Shown one piece after another: positions 50,764-58,843 of a DNA stretch of 64,000 bases. Under the pieces are notes generated by a model. That model was not told where the DNA came from. It searched no databases and was given only the letters and a program-made list of their open reading frames with translations. The stretch is from assembly GCF_900111005.1 (NCBI RefSeq), contig NZ_FOFV01000002.1:496001-560000 (forward strand), read 5' to 3'. The DNA comes from Lentzea albida. GTDB lineage: Bacteria > Actinomycetota > Actinomycetes > Mycobacteriales > Pseudonocardiaceae. Both the position numbers and the translations under genes were made by a program. How positions within the stretch are numbered: the first letter of the stretch is position 1; each line of letters starts with the position of its first letter.

Positions 50764-51966
50764 ATGAGCACCAACTGGGCGGGCAACGTCACGTTCACCG
50801 CGGCCCAGGCCGTCACCCCGGCCTCCGCCGACGACCTGCGGGCGGTCGTGCGCGGTTCCTCGGCCGTGCACGTCGTCGGCTCGGGGCACTCGTTCAGCCC
50901 GATCGCCGACACGACCGGCACGCTGGTGTCGCTGGCGGCGATGCCCGAGGTCTTCGAGGTGTCCGGCCAGACGGTCCGGGTGAGCGCGGGCATGACCCTC
51001 GCGGACCTGTCCGTGCGCCTCGAAGCCGCCGGGCTCGCCCTGCACACGCTGCCGTCGCTGCCGCACATCACGGTGGCCGGCGCGGTCACCACGGCCACCC
51101 ACGGCTCCGGGAAGCGGTCGCTGGCGGGTGCCGTGCGGTCCGTCGAGGTGCTGCGCGGGGACGGCTCGGTCGTCGAGCTGACCTCGCCCGGCGCGGTCGT
51201 GTCGATGGGCGGGCTGGGCGTCGTCACGACCGTGACGCTGGACGTGGTGCCGTCGTTCCAGGTCGCGCAGACGGTCTACGAGGACGTCGCGTGGACGACG
51301 TTGCTCGTGAAGCTGGAGCAGATCTTCGACGGCGCGTACAGCGTGAGCGCGTTCGTCGACTGGCAGGGCGGCGCGACGATCTGGGCGAAGCACCGCGTGG
51401 GCGACGAGGAGTTCGCCTTCCCCGGCCGTCCCGCGTCCGAGCCCGCGCACCCCGTGCCCGGTCAGCCCGCCTCGCGCTGCACGCTGCAGGGCGGCGTGCC
51501 CGGACCGTGGCACGAGCGCCTGCCGCACTTCCGCGCCGAGTTCACCCCGTCCGTGGGCGAGGAGCTGCAGACCGAGTACTTCGTGCCCCGCACCCGCGCG
51601 GTGACGGCGTTGCGCGCGCTGGCCGAGATGTCGACGGTGATCTCACCGCTGGTGCAGGCCTGCGAGATCCGCACGATCAACGGCGAACCGCAGTGGCTCA
51701 GCCCCGCCTACGACCGCGACAGCCTCGCGATCCACTTCACCTGGGTGCCGAACACCCCGGCCGTGCTGGACCTGCTGCCGCGCCTGGAGGAGGCCATCGC
51801 GCCGCGGCCGCACTGGGGCAAGCTCTTCACCGTGCCGCCGGCGCTGCTCGCGGCCCGCTACCCGCAGTGGGACGCCTTCGGGGCCCTGCTGCGCGAGCAC
51901 GACCCGAAAGGCGTCTTCCGCAACGAGTTCCTGACCCGCTACTTCGGCTCGGCGGGCCCCTTCTGA
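50764..51966 (+). CDS. FAD-dependent alditol (xylitol) oxidase-like enzyme
   Basis: 400 residues. The FAD-binding PCMH domain includes VHVVGSGHSFSPIADTTGTL, where the His of GSGHSF is the residue that binds FAD covalently in Streptomyces AldO. The C-terminal ALO domain has the conserved PHWGKLF and DPKGVFRNEFL. It oxidises alditols to aldoses with O2, giving H2O2. TACCGT ends seven bases before the ATG at 50764, so a leaderless transcript is plausible. The 3' end overlaps the SRPBCC gene by 28 bases. Confidence 0.9.
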   Translation: MSTNWAGNVTFTAAQAVTPASADDLRAVVRGSSAVHVVGSGHSFSPIADTTGTLVSLAAMPEVFEVSGQTVRVSAGMTLADLSVRLEAAGLALHTLPSLPHITVAGAVTTATHGSGKRSLAGAVRSVEVLRGDGSVVELTSPGAVVSMGGLGVVTTVTLDVVPSFQVAQTVYEDVAWTTLLVKLEQIFDGAYSVSAFVDWQGGATIWAKHRVGDEEFAFPGRPASEPAHPVPGQPASRCTLQGGVPGPWHERLPHFRAEFTPSVGEELQTEYFVPRTRAVTALRALAEMSTVISPLVQACEIRTINGEPQWLSPAYDRDSLAIHFTWVPNTPAVLDLLPRLEEAIAPRPHWGKLFTVPPALLAARYPQWDAFGALLREHDPKGVFRNEFLTRYFGSAGPF

Positions 51967-52508
51967 CGCAACGCCTCCAGCTCGTCGTCGGAGAACCCGT
52001 AGGTCGTCACCACGGTCATCTTCTCGCTCGTGACCACGAGACCGGGGCCGAACTCGTCGACCACGACACCGCGCTGGTTCGCCGACTCGAAGAACGGCCT
52101 GCCGGGCCCGCCGATCTCGACCTTCGACGGCCAGAACAGCGTGCGGCGCTTTTCGCCGGGGTGGAACTCGTGGGCGAACTTGAGCTGGTGCAGGAAGGTG
52201 ATCCAGCCCTCGGTGATGTCGTCGTAGTAGTCGTCCCACTCGGGTGAGGTGCCCTTGGGAGCGCGGGTCAGCACGACCTTCGTCCCCTCGGGCACGGGCG
52301 TGAGCGCGAACGTGTCGTGGCCGTGGACGACCAGCGTGGTGCCGTCCTCCTCGGCGTTCTCGAAGTAGATCTGGTCGATCTCGGCGTCGAGCTCCGGGAT
52401 GTCCCAGCCGTGCCAGTGGCGCAGCTTCTCCTTGTCCCGGAACGACTGCCACACCTCGTCGACCGGCGCGGCCACGGTGATCTCGATCCGGACGCCTTCG
52501 TCACCCAT
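51939..52508 (-). CDS. SRPBCC (AHSA1-like) domain protein
   Basis: 189 residues: IEITVAAPVDEVWQSFRDKE, LRHWHGWDIPELDAEIDQIY, VPEGTKVVLTRA and ITEGWITFLHQLKFAHEFHP follow the START/SRPBCC helix-grip fold of Aha1/SMa0000-like proteins, which bind hydrophobic ligands. A typical partner of ArsR regulators: the regulator gene precedes it with an eight-base overlap, giving a regulator-SRPBCC operon. Confidence 0.85.
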   Translation of the reverse strand: MGDEGVRIEITVAAPVDEVWQSFRDKEKLRHWHGWDIPELDAEIDQIYFENAEEDGTTLVVHGHDTFALTPVPEGTKVVLTRAPKGTSPEWDDYYDDITEGWITFLHQLKFAHEFHPGEKRRTLFWPSKVEIGGPGRPFFESANQRGVVVDEFGPGLVVTSEKMTVVTTYGFSDDELEALRQKGPAEPK

Positions 52509-53028
52509 CTGCCACCCCGGGGTGTCCCATCGCGACCACCCGGTACGGGCGGCCTGACTCGGTGTCGTACTTCAACGCGATCTGCCGCACCGCTTCGGCC
52601 AGGTCGCTGGTGAACTCGTGGACGGCGCCGGGCGCGCCGAAGCGGACCGTCGCCTCCACCGTGAACGTGAGCAAGCGCTTTCCCGCCTCGGCCGCGGCAC
52701 CGGACATCCGCTCGACCTCGCGGGCCGTGTCCTCCGCGACCGACACGAGGTGCGTGGCCGCGAACTGGTCCTGGACGTCGGCGGCGATCTCCCGGCCGGG
52801 CTTCGCGCGCAGCACCCGTTCGACGCACCCGCGCCGCTGCCGCTCCTCGACCAGCTCGACGAGTCCTGCCTGCTCCAGGGCCCGGACGTGGTAGTTGACG
52901 CGCTGGCGGGGCAGGTCGAGAGCCGCCGCGAGCTGCGTCGCCGAGGCGGGCGACTTCAGCAGCTCCAGCAGCGACAGGCGCAACGGCGACAGCTCCACGC
53001 CCAGCACGCTCTCATTTGACAAATTCAT
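52501..53028 (-). CDS. ArsR-family winged-helix regulator
   Basis: 175 residues. LSPLRLSLLELLKSPASATQ and LAAALDLPRQRVNYHVRALE plus QAGLVELVEERQRRG is an ArsR/HTH_20 domain at about 12-65. The remainder is a helical and alpha/beta effector region with no metal-binding CxC. ATG 53028 lies inside a perfect palindrome, so it is probably leaderless and autoregulated. It heads the operon with the SRPBCC gene. Confidence 0.88.
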   Translation of the reverse strand: MNLSNESVLGVELSPLRLSLLELLKSPASATQLAAALDLPRQRVNYHVRALEQAGLVELVEERQRRGCVERVLRAKPGREIAADVQDQFAATHLVSVAEDTAREVERMSGAAAEAGKRLLTFTVEATVRFGAPGAVHEFTSDLAEAVRQIALKYDTESGRPYRVVAMGHPGVADG

Positions 53029-53035
53029 TTGTCAA
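53016..53035. promoter_or_regulatory. ArsR operator covering the start codon
   Basis: TTGACAAAT-TC-ATTTGTCAA is a perfect 9-bp inverted repeat in a strongly GC-rich neighbourhood. The minus-strand ATG (53028-53026) falls inside it, so regulator binding would cover the transcription start or first codons. Confidence 0.75.
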
Positions 53036-53096
53036 TACCGGAACGGGACCGGAAACAGTTAGGTTCGTTGACGGTTGCAACAAACCGCCCCACCCT

Positions 53097-55232
53097 GTGA
53101 CCGTGAGAACCCCCCTGCTGGTGGCAGCGTTGGCAGCAGCGGCGATCGTTCCTGTGTGGACGGTCGCGGCCCAGGCCGACGTGGTGCCCGGAACCGCTTA
53201 TCAAGTGACGAACGTCGGCAGCGGAAAGTGCGTGGAGTCGCTGGGAACGGCCAACGGCGCACAGCTCCGCCAACAAGGATGCTCGGGCCAGACCTGGAAG
53301 TTCACGCCCACGAGCGACGGCTACTTCACCGTCGGCGAGGGCCAGGTCTGGGACGTCTCGAACGTGTCCGCCGCGGACAACGCCGCGATCCACCTGTGGC
53401 AGAACTTCTCCGCGAACAACCAGCAGTGGCGACCCGAACAGGTGGGCACCGACACCTACCGGTTCGTGAGCCGCCACAGCGGCAAGTGCCTCGACGTGCC
53501 CGGCGCGTCCACGGGCGACGTGCAGCTGGTCCAGTACACCTGCAACGGGACCAACGCACAGCTCTTCCGCCTCACCGGCGGCACGCAGCAGCCGGGCCAG
53601 CCGGACTTCGGCCCGAACGTGCTCGTCTTCGACCCGTCGATGCCCGCCGCCACCATCCAGGCGCGGCTGAACGACGTCTTCCGCCAGCAGGAGACGGGCC
53701 AGTACGACGCCCGCCGGTACGCGATCATGTTCAAGCCCGGCAACTACAACGTCGACGTCAACATCGGCTTCTTCACCCAGGTCCTCGGCCTCGGCCTGCT
53801 GCCGGACGGCGTGACGATCAACGGCCAGGTGCACGTCGAGGCGGACTGGTTCCAGGGCAACGCGACGCACAACTTCTGGCGCGGCGCCGAGAACCTCGCG
53901 ATCCGTCCCCCGTCGGGCACGAACACGTGGGCCGTCTCGCAGGCGTCCGCGATGCGCCGCACCAAGACCTACGGCAACATGCAGCTCGACGACAACGGCT
54001 GGTCCAGCGGCGGCTTCCTCGCGGACTCCGTGGTCACGGGCCAGGTGCGCTCCGGCTCGCAGCAGCAGTGGCTGTCGCGCAACACCGAGTGGGGCTCCTG
54101 GACCGGTGAGAACTGGAACATGGTCTTCGTGGGCGCCCGCAACGCACCGCAGACGTCGTTCCCCGAACCCCCGTACACGAACGTCGCGCAGACCCCGGTC
54201 GTCCGCGAGAAGCCGTTCCTGAACGTGGACAACGCGGGCAACTACAACGTCTTCGTCCCGTCGCTGCGCTCCAACACCAGCGGCACCACCTGGGCCGCCG
54301 GCAACCAGCAGGGCACGAACATCCCGCTGTCGCAGTTCTACATCGCGAAGCCGGGCACCTCGGCGGCCACGATGAACGCGCAACTGGCCGCGGGCAAGCA
54401 CCTGCTCCTCACCCCGGGCATCCACCAGGTGACGGAACCGATCCGCGTGACGCGTCCCGACAGCGTCGTGATGGGCCTCGGCCTCGCCACGGTCATGCCC
54501 ACCAACGGGAACATGGCACTGGACGTGGCCGATGTGGACGGTGTGAAGATCGCGGGCCTGCTCATCGACGCGGCCCCGACCAACTCCCCGCTCCTCGCCC
54601 AGATCGGCGCGCCGGGCAGCAACGCCAACCACGCGGCCAACCCGACGTCGCTGCACGACGTGTACGTCCGCATCGGCGGCTCGGCCGTGGGCAGGGCCAC
54701 CACCTCGCTGGTCGTCAACAGCCACAACGTGATCGGCGACCACCTCTGGCTCTGGCGAGGAGACCACTCCTACGGCGTCGGCTGGGACGTCAACACAGCG
54801 GACACCGGCCTCATCGTCAACGGCAACAACGTGACGATGTACGGCCTCTTCGTGGAGCACTACCAGAAGTACCAGACCATCTGGAACGGCCAGGGCGGCC
54901 GGACGTACTTCTACCAGAACGAAATGCCGTACGAGGTGCCCAACCAGGCAGCCTGGATGAACGGCTCGACGCGCGGCTACGCGGCCTACAAGGTCTCGAA
55001 CAACGTCACGACCCACGAGGCCTGGGGCCTGGGCAGCTACGCGTTCATGAACGCGAACCCGTCCGTGGTGGCCGACCGGGCGTTCGAGGTGCCGAACACC
55101 CCCGGCGTGAAGTTCCACAGCATGGTGACCGTGTCGTTGGGCGGCAAGGGAACCATCCAGCGGATCATCAACAACTCGGGTGGCACGGCGACGGCCGGGT
55201 CGACCGAGGCGTACCTGGCGAACTACCCGTGA
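53097..55232 (+). CDS. Secreted protein with RICIN (CBM13) domain and right-handed beta-helix body
   Basis: 711 residues. The signal peptide after GTG 53097 (or GTG 53103) is VRTPLLVAALAAAAIVPVWT then VAAQA. A ricin-type lectin domain (about 25-165) shows QxW-like repeats (QGCSGQTWKFTP; NQQWRPEQ; HSGKCLDVPGAS). The rest (NVLVFDPSMPAATIQARLND; GRYAIMFKPG-type segment; VMGLGLATVMPTNGNMALDV; GVKIAGLLIDAAPTNSPLL) has the regular Asn/Gly pattern of a pectate-lyase/GH55-like beta-helix. Such proteins are often named adenylyl cyclase-like or F5/8C in databases without support. It probably acts on a plant or fungal glycan. A strong terminator follows. Confidence 0.78.
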   Translation: MTVRTPLLVAALAAAAIVPVWTVAAQADVVPGTAYQVTNVGSGKCVESLGTANGAQLRQQGCSGQTWKFTPTSDGYFTVGEGQVWDVSNVSAADNAAIHLWQNFSANNQQWRPEQVGTDTYRFVSRHSGKCLDVPGASTGDVQLVQYTCNGTNAQLFRLTGGTQQPGQPDFGPNVLVFDPSMPAATIQARLNDVFRQQETGQYDARRYAIMFKPGNYNVDVNIGFFTQVLGLGLLPDGVTINGQVHVEADWFQGNATHNFWRGAENLAIRPPSGTNTWAVSQASAMRRTKTYGNMQLDDNGWSSGGFLADSVVTGQVRSGSQQQWLSRNTEWGSWTGENWNMVFVGARNAPQTSFPEPPYTNVAQTPVVREKPFLNVDNAGNYNVFVPSLRSNTSGTTWAAGNQQGTNIPLSQFYIAKPGTSAATMNAQLAAGKHLLLTPGIHQVTEPIRVTRPDSVVMGLGLATVMPTNGNMALDVADVDGVKIAGLLIDAAPTNSPLLAQIGAPGSNANHAANPTSLHDVYVRIGGSAVGRATTSLVVNSHNVIGDHLWLWRGDHSYGVGWDVNTADTGLIVNGNNVTMYGLFVEHYQKYQTIWNGQGGRTYFYQNEMPYEVPNQAAWMNGSTRGYAAYKVSNNVTTHEAWGLGSYAFMNANPSVVADRAFEVPNTPGVKFHSMVTVSLGGKGTIQRIINNSGGTATAGSTEAYLANYP

Positions 55233-55259
55233 TGACGCGCTGACGCGTTGCGGGACAAC

Positions 55260-55299
55260 GTGCCCCCGCTCCGGCCTTGAGGCCGGAGCGGGGGCACGC
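55260..55299. terminator. Strong bidirectional hairpin terminator
   Basis: CGTGCCCCCGCTCCGGCC-TTGA-GGCCGGAGCGGGGGCACG is a perfect 18-bp stem with a four-base loop, placed between the convergent RICIN and DUF6204 genes. No T tract, as is usual in actinomycetes. The remaining 109 bases up to 55408 hold nothing I recognise. Confidence 0.85.
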
Positions 55300-55408
55300 T
55301 TCTCCGTCCGCCACCGCAAGGCGACCACGCACGCGGTACCAACCGCGCCCGCCGTCACAAAGCGATCAACTCCGCTGGAACCGGCGCCGGCCACCAAGCC
55401 GACCCGTG

Positions 55409-55735
55409 TCAGCCCAGCCGCTTCGGCCGGTTGACCTTCATCTCGTCCATGTCGGTGACCTTCGCCTTCAAGCCGCGAAAGTCCACGCCCAACTCGTCGA
55501 GGGCCGAAGCCGCACGCCGCAACCCGGCCTCATCAGCCTTCTCCTCCGCCGTCAGGATCACCCGGTAGCTGAAGAAGTCGAGCTTCTCGTCGTACGTCAA
55601 CGCCCCGTCCTCGCTGAACCCGGCGTCCCGCAGGAAGTCGAACCCCTCCAGCCGCTCCCTCAACGCCACGCGCTGCTCATCGGTCAACTCGGCGAAGCGC
55701 CCGCGGACGAGTACTCGATAGGTGTGTTCAGCCAC
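55409..55735 (-). CDS. DUF6204 family protein
   Basis: 108 residues, GTG start at 55735: AEHTYRVLVRGRFAELTDEQ, LRDAGFSEDGALTYDEKLDF and FFSYRVILTAEEKADEAG. It matches my memory of small actinobacterial DUF6204 proteins. No catalytic motif is visible and no signal peptide. The function is unknown. It is divergent from the TenA-like gene with 69 bases between. Confidence 0.65.
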   Translation of the reverse strand: MAEHTYRVLVRGRFAELTDEQRVALRERLEGFDFLRDAGFSEDGALTYDEKLDFFSYRVILTAEEKADEAGLRRAASALDELGVDFRGLKAKVTDMDEMKVNRPKRLG

Positions 55736-55804
55736 GAGCGAAGATGCTCCCCGATCCCCCGCAACTCTGGCGAACGATTTCCCGCATGCGAAACAATCTC
55801 GACC

Positions 55805-56446
55805 ATGAACGCAAAAGAGCTGGTCACGCGCATCCGGACGGAGCTGCACCCCGGTGACCACGACAACCTCGTGGTCAAGCTGATCGAAACCGGACAGGCC
55901 CCGCGCGCCGTGATCGCCACGTTCGCCGCGGAGGAGAACCACATCGTCTCGTCGGACTGGCGAACATTCCTGACACTCGCGGCGAAGGCGGAGGAGCCGA
56001 ACGCCCGCGCCTTCTTCACCCTGCTGGCCGGCGGCGAGGAGCTCGTCCACCCCATGCTCCGGCCGCTGGCCGAGGCGGCGGGCATGTCCGCCAAGGACTT
56101 CGAGAACTACGAACCGTTCGCGGGCGCGCAGGCCTACCCGGCGTACCAGGCGTGGATGGCGCTCAACGGCGAGCCGACGGACGTGATCCTCGCGATCCTG
56201 GCGAACTTCACCGCGTGGGGCGGTTACTGCGCGCGGATGGCCAAGGGTCTGCGCGAGCACTACGGCTTCAGCGACGAGGCGTGCGCGTTCGTCGACTTCT
56301 TCGCCACGCCCGCGCCGCAGCTGGAAGAGCAGGCACTGGCCGCCGTCCAGGCCGCGCTCGACAGGGGCTGGCAGCCGAAGCACGCGTGGCGCTACGGCCG
56401 CCTGCTGCAGGCGTACGAACTGCAGTTCTGGTCCACGCTGGCCTGA
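55805..56446 (+). CDS. TenA/PqqC-like (haem-oxygenase-fold) protein
   Basis: 213 residues, all-helical: IATFAAEENHIVSSDWRTFL, PMLRPLAEAAGMSAKDFENY, LANFTAWGGYCARMAKGLRE and HYGFSDEACAFVDFFATPAP follow the haem-oxygenase-like fold of the TENA/THI-4 group. Without the strict Cys/Glu pair of thiaminase II an actual thiaminase role is not supported; many actinobacterial members are uncharacterised. ATG 55805. A terminator hairpin directly follows. Confidence 0.65.
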   Translation: MNAKELVTRIRTELHPGDHDNLVVKLIETGQAPRAVIATFAAEENHIVSSDWRTFLTLAAKAEEPNARAFFTLLAGGEELVHPMLRPLAEAAGMSAKDFENYEPFAGAQAYPAYQAWMALNGEPTDVILAILANFTAWGGYCARMAKGLREHYGFSDEACAFVDFFATPAPQLEEQALAAVQAALDRGWQPKHAWRYGRLLQAYELQFWSTLA

Positions 56447-56452
56447 AAAGAC

Positions 56453-56480
56453 AGGGGCGGCACCGCGAAGTGCCGCCCCT
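56453..56480. terminator. Bidirectional terminator
   Basis: AGGGGCGGCAC-cgcgaa-GTGCCGCCCCT, a perfect 11-bp stem between the convergent TenA-like and chitinase genes, six bases after the first stop and five before the second. Confidence 0.85.
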
Positions 56481-56484
56481 CCGG

Positions 56485-57978
56485 CTACCGGGGCAGGTAG
56501 GCGCGGTGCGCCTTGGAGAACTCGTAGTTGTTGTACTTGTCCCAGTTGATCGACCACGTCATGAGCCCGCGCAGGTTCGGGTAGACGCCGCGAGGCTTGT
56601 AGCTGCCGCACCGCGTGCCCTTGGTGAGGCAGTCGAGCGCGATCTGCACGTCCGCGACCGAGGTGAACCCGTTGCCCGCGTACATCGCGGCCGGCAGGCC
56701 GAACGCGACCTGTTCCTGCTTCAGCGGTGCGAAGAACTTCGACGCGTCGCCGCGCACCGGGAACCCGGCGAGCAGCATGTCGGTCATGGCCACGTGGAAG
56801 TCCGCGCCGCCCATGTTGTGGTACTGGTTGTCCAGGCCCATCACGGGTCCGGAGTTGTAGTCCTGCACGTGCAGCAACGTCAGGTCGTTGCGCATGGCCT
56901 CGATCACCGGCAGGTACGCGCCGGTCCGCGAGTCGCCACCGCCCGCGCCGCCGTAGAACTGGTAGCCGACCTGCACGAAGAACGTCTCCGGCGCCATGGT
57001 GAGCACGAAGTTGGCCCCGTAGCGCGCCTTCAGCGAGCGCAGCGCCGAGATCAGGTTCACGACCACGGGCGTGGTCGGGTTCTTGAAGTCGGTGTCCCCG
57101 GCGTTGAGCGACAGCGAGTGGCCCTCGAAGTCGACGTCGAGGCCGTTCAGGCCGTACTTGTCGATGATCGCCGACGCCGAGCGCACGAACGCGTCGCGCG
57201 CGGCCGTCGTCTCCAGCCGGACCTGGCCGTTCTGGCCGCCGATGGAGATGTTGACCTTCTTGCCCTTCTGCTGCTGGGCGCGGATGCCGGCGATGAACTC
57301 GGCCTCGGACTCGACGTTCGGGCACTCCGCGACCGGGCACTGGGTGAACCGCAGCTCACCGCTCGTCGCACTGGTCGGCTCGGCGAACGACAGGTTGATG
57401 ACGTCCCACTCGTCCGGCACGTCCTTCATGCGGATGTAGCCGGAACCGTTGGCGAAGCTCGCGTGCAGGTAGCCGACGAGCACCTTGCGCGGCAACTGTC
57501 CCGTGGGCGGCTGACCGGTCGTGGTGGTGGTCGTCGTCGTAGTGGTGGTGGTCGTGGTCGTCGAAGTGGTGGAGCTGGTCGTCGGTCCGGTGCCACCGGT
57601 GCACGCGGCGCCGTTGATCGTGCAGTTGGCCGGGTCGGCGGTGCCGGCGGCGTTGAAGCCGAACGACACGCTGGCGCCGGGCGCGATCGAGCCGTTGTAC
57701 TCCCGGTTCACGAACGTGTTGTGGTTGCCGCTCTTGGTGAGCAGCGAGTCCCAGTAGGCACCGACGCTCGTCGAGGCCGGGTAGTCGAACTCGAGCTTCC
57801 AGGAGCTGATCGCCGCGCTGGTCTCGTTCTTGATCGTGACCGTCGCGGTGTAGCCGGTGCTCCAGGACTGCTTGGAGAACGTCGCCGTGACTCCGGCGGC
57901 GCTGGCAGGGGCGAGGCTCACGATCACGGTGCCGAGCACCAGTGCGGCCACCGCGGATATTCGAGCGAACAACAGCAT
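56485..57978 (-). CDS. Secreted GH18 chitinase with CBM2 and Thr linker
   Basis: 497 residues from ATG 57978 (GGAG six bases before; ATG 57990 is the alternative). Signal peptide MLLFARISAVAALVLGTVIV...APASA; CBM2-type cellulose/chitin-binding module at about 29-125 (VTATFSKQSWSTGYTATVTI; SSWKLEFDYP); Thr-run linker; GH18 barrel with KKVNISIGGQNG and catalytic NGLDVDFEG, where the Glu is the proton donor. The first Asp of the usual DxxDxDxE is Asn. MAPETFF, VQDYNSG and GLMTWSINWD complete the substrate pocket. It degrades chitin outside the cell. A DasR-like site lies in its promoter. Confidence 0.93.
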   Translation of the reverse strand: MLLFARISAVAALVLGTVIVSLAPASAAGVTATFSKQSWSTGYTATVTIKNETSAAISSWKLEFDYPASTSVGAYWDSLLTKSGNHNTFVNREYNGSIAPGASVSFGFNAAGTADPANCTINGAACTGGTGPTTSSTTSTTTTTTTTTTTTTTTGQPPTGQLPRKVLVGYLHASFANGSGYIRMKDVPDEWDVINLSFAEPTSATSGELRFTQCPVAECPNVESEAEFIAGIRAQQQKGKKVNISIGGQNGQVRLETTAARDAFVRSASAIIDKYGLNGLDVDFEGHSLSLNAGDTDFKNPTTPVVVNLISALRSLKARYGANFVLTMAPETFFVQVGYQFYGGAGGGDSRTGAYLPVIEAMRNDLTLLHVQDYNSGPVMGLDNQYHNMGGADFHVAMTDMLLAGFPVRGDASKFFAPLKQEQVAFGLPAAMYAGNGFTSVADVQIALDCLTKGTRCGSYKPRGVYPNLRGLMTWSINWDKYNNYEFSKAHRAYLPR

Positions 57979-58030
57979 GGGCTGCTCCATCCCTCACGCG
58001 TTGGCGGCCGGCAGGGGGGTCCTACCCCGA

Positions 58031-58060
58031 ATTGGACTAGACCATCTATCGCGAAGTCAA
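58031..58060 (-). promoter_or_regulatory. Chitinase promoter with DasR-like site
   Basis: On the minus strand TTGACT (58060-58055), 18-base spacer, TCCAAT (58036-58031). Within the spacer and -10 is TGGACTAGACCA (58034-58044 region), one base from the symmetric TGGTCTAGACCA core of DasR response elements, the GlcNAc-6-P-responsive GntR regulator of chitin genes. A second GGTTCTAGACTT lies at 58061-58072. Confidence 0.65.
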
Positions 58061-58078
58061 GGTTCTAGACTTCCCGCC

Positions 58079-58843
58079 GTGCCCCACGCTCGTGCCGCCG
58101 ACGGAACCAGGCTCTTCTACTCGGTCGAGGGCGCGGGTCCCCCGCTGCTGCTCATCGCGGGCCAGGCGAACTCGTCGCGCTGGTGGTCACAGGTCCGCCC
58201 GGACTTCTCCGCGCACTTCACGACGATCACCACCGACCACCGCGGCACCGGTTCCAGCGACAAGCCGGACGTCCCGTACAGCACCCGGATGTTCGCTGAG
58301 GACTGCGTCGCGGTCCTGGCCGACGCGGGCATCGACCGGGCCCACGTCTACGGCACGTCGATGGGCGGCCGCATCGCGCAGTGGATCGCCGCCTCACATC
58401 CCGGGCACGTCGACCGGCTGGTGCTGGGCTGCACCTCCCCCGGCGGGCCGCACGCGATCGAGCGCAGCGCCGAGGTGCGCAAGTCGCTGGCGCAGGTCGA
58501 CGCGATGAAGGCGCGCAGGGCGTTGGAAGCGCTCATGTACACGCCGGCCTACAAAGGCCCGTACAACACGCTCGGCGACCCGCAAATGCCGCCTTACGCG
58601 CGCAAGCGACACCTCTTCGCGAGCGGCGAACACGACGCGTGGGACGTGCTGCCGTCCATCACCGCTCCCACCCTCGTGGTGCACGGCACGGACGACATCT
58701 TCAACCCCACGGCCAACGCGCCGCTGATCACATCGCGCATCCCGGGCGCACAAATGCACCTCATCGAGGGCGCACGACACGGCTACTTCGAGGAGTTCCG
58801 CGCCGAGGCGTCCCCTCTGGTCGTGGACTTCCTCAGCCCGTGA
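58079..58843 (+). CDS. Alpha/beta hydrolase
   Basis: 254 residues. LLLIAGQANSSRWWSQVRPD, TTDHRGTGSSDKP, nucleophile elbow YGTSMGGRIAQW, Asp in VVHGTDDIFNP and His in EGARHGYFEE are a complete alpha/beta-hydrolase triad, with the typical 3-oxoadipate enol-lactonase-like look. The GTG at 58079 has no ribosome-binding site, but TAGACT ends eight bases before, so it is probably leaderless. It is divergent from the chitinase and shares the palindromic interval, but is unlikely to be part of chitin metabolism. Confidence 0.85.
   Translation: MPHARAADGTRLFYSVEGAGPPLLLIAGQANSSRWWSQVRPDFSAHFTTITTDHRGTGSSDKPDVPYSTRMFAEDCVAVLADAGIDRAHVYGTSMGGRIAQWIAASHPGHVDRLVLGCTSPGGPHAIERSAEVRKSLAQVDAMKARRALEALMYTPAYKGPYNTLGDPQMPPYARKRHLFASGEHDAWDVLPSITAPTLVVHGTDDIFNPTANAPLITSRIPGAQMHLIEGARHGYFEEFRAEASPLVVDFLSP

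Noticed and set aside
57510-57560. Trinucleotide-like repeat as a mobile or unstable element
   Set aside because: It is the Thr-run linker of the chitinase, a normal feature of secreted modular enzymes.
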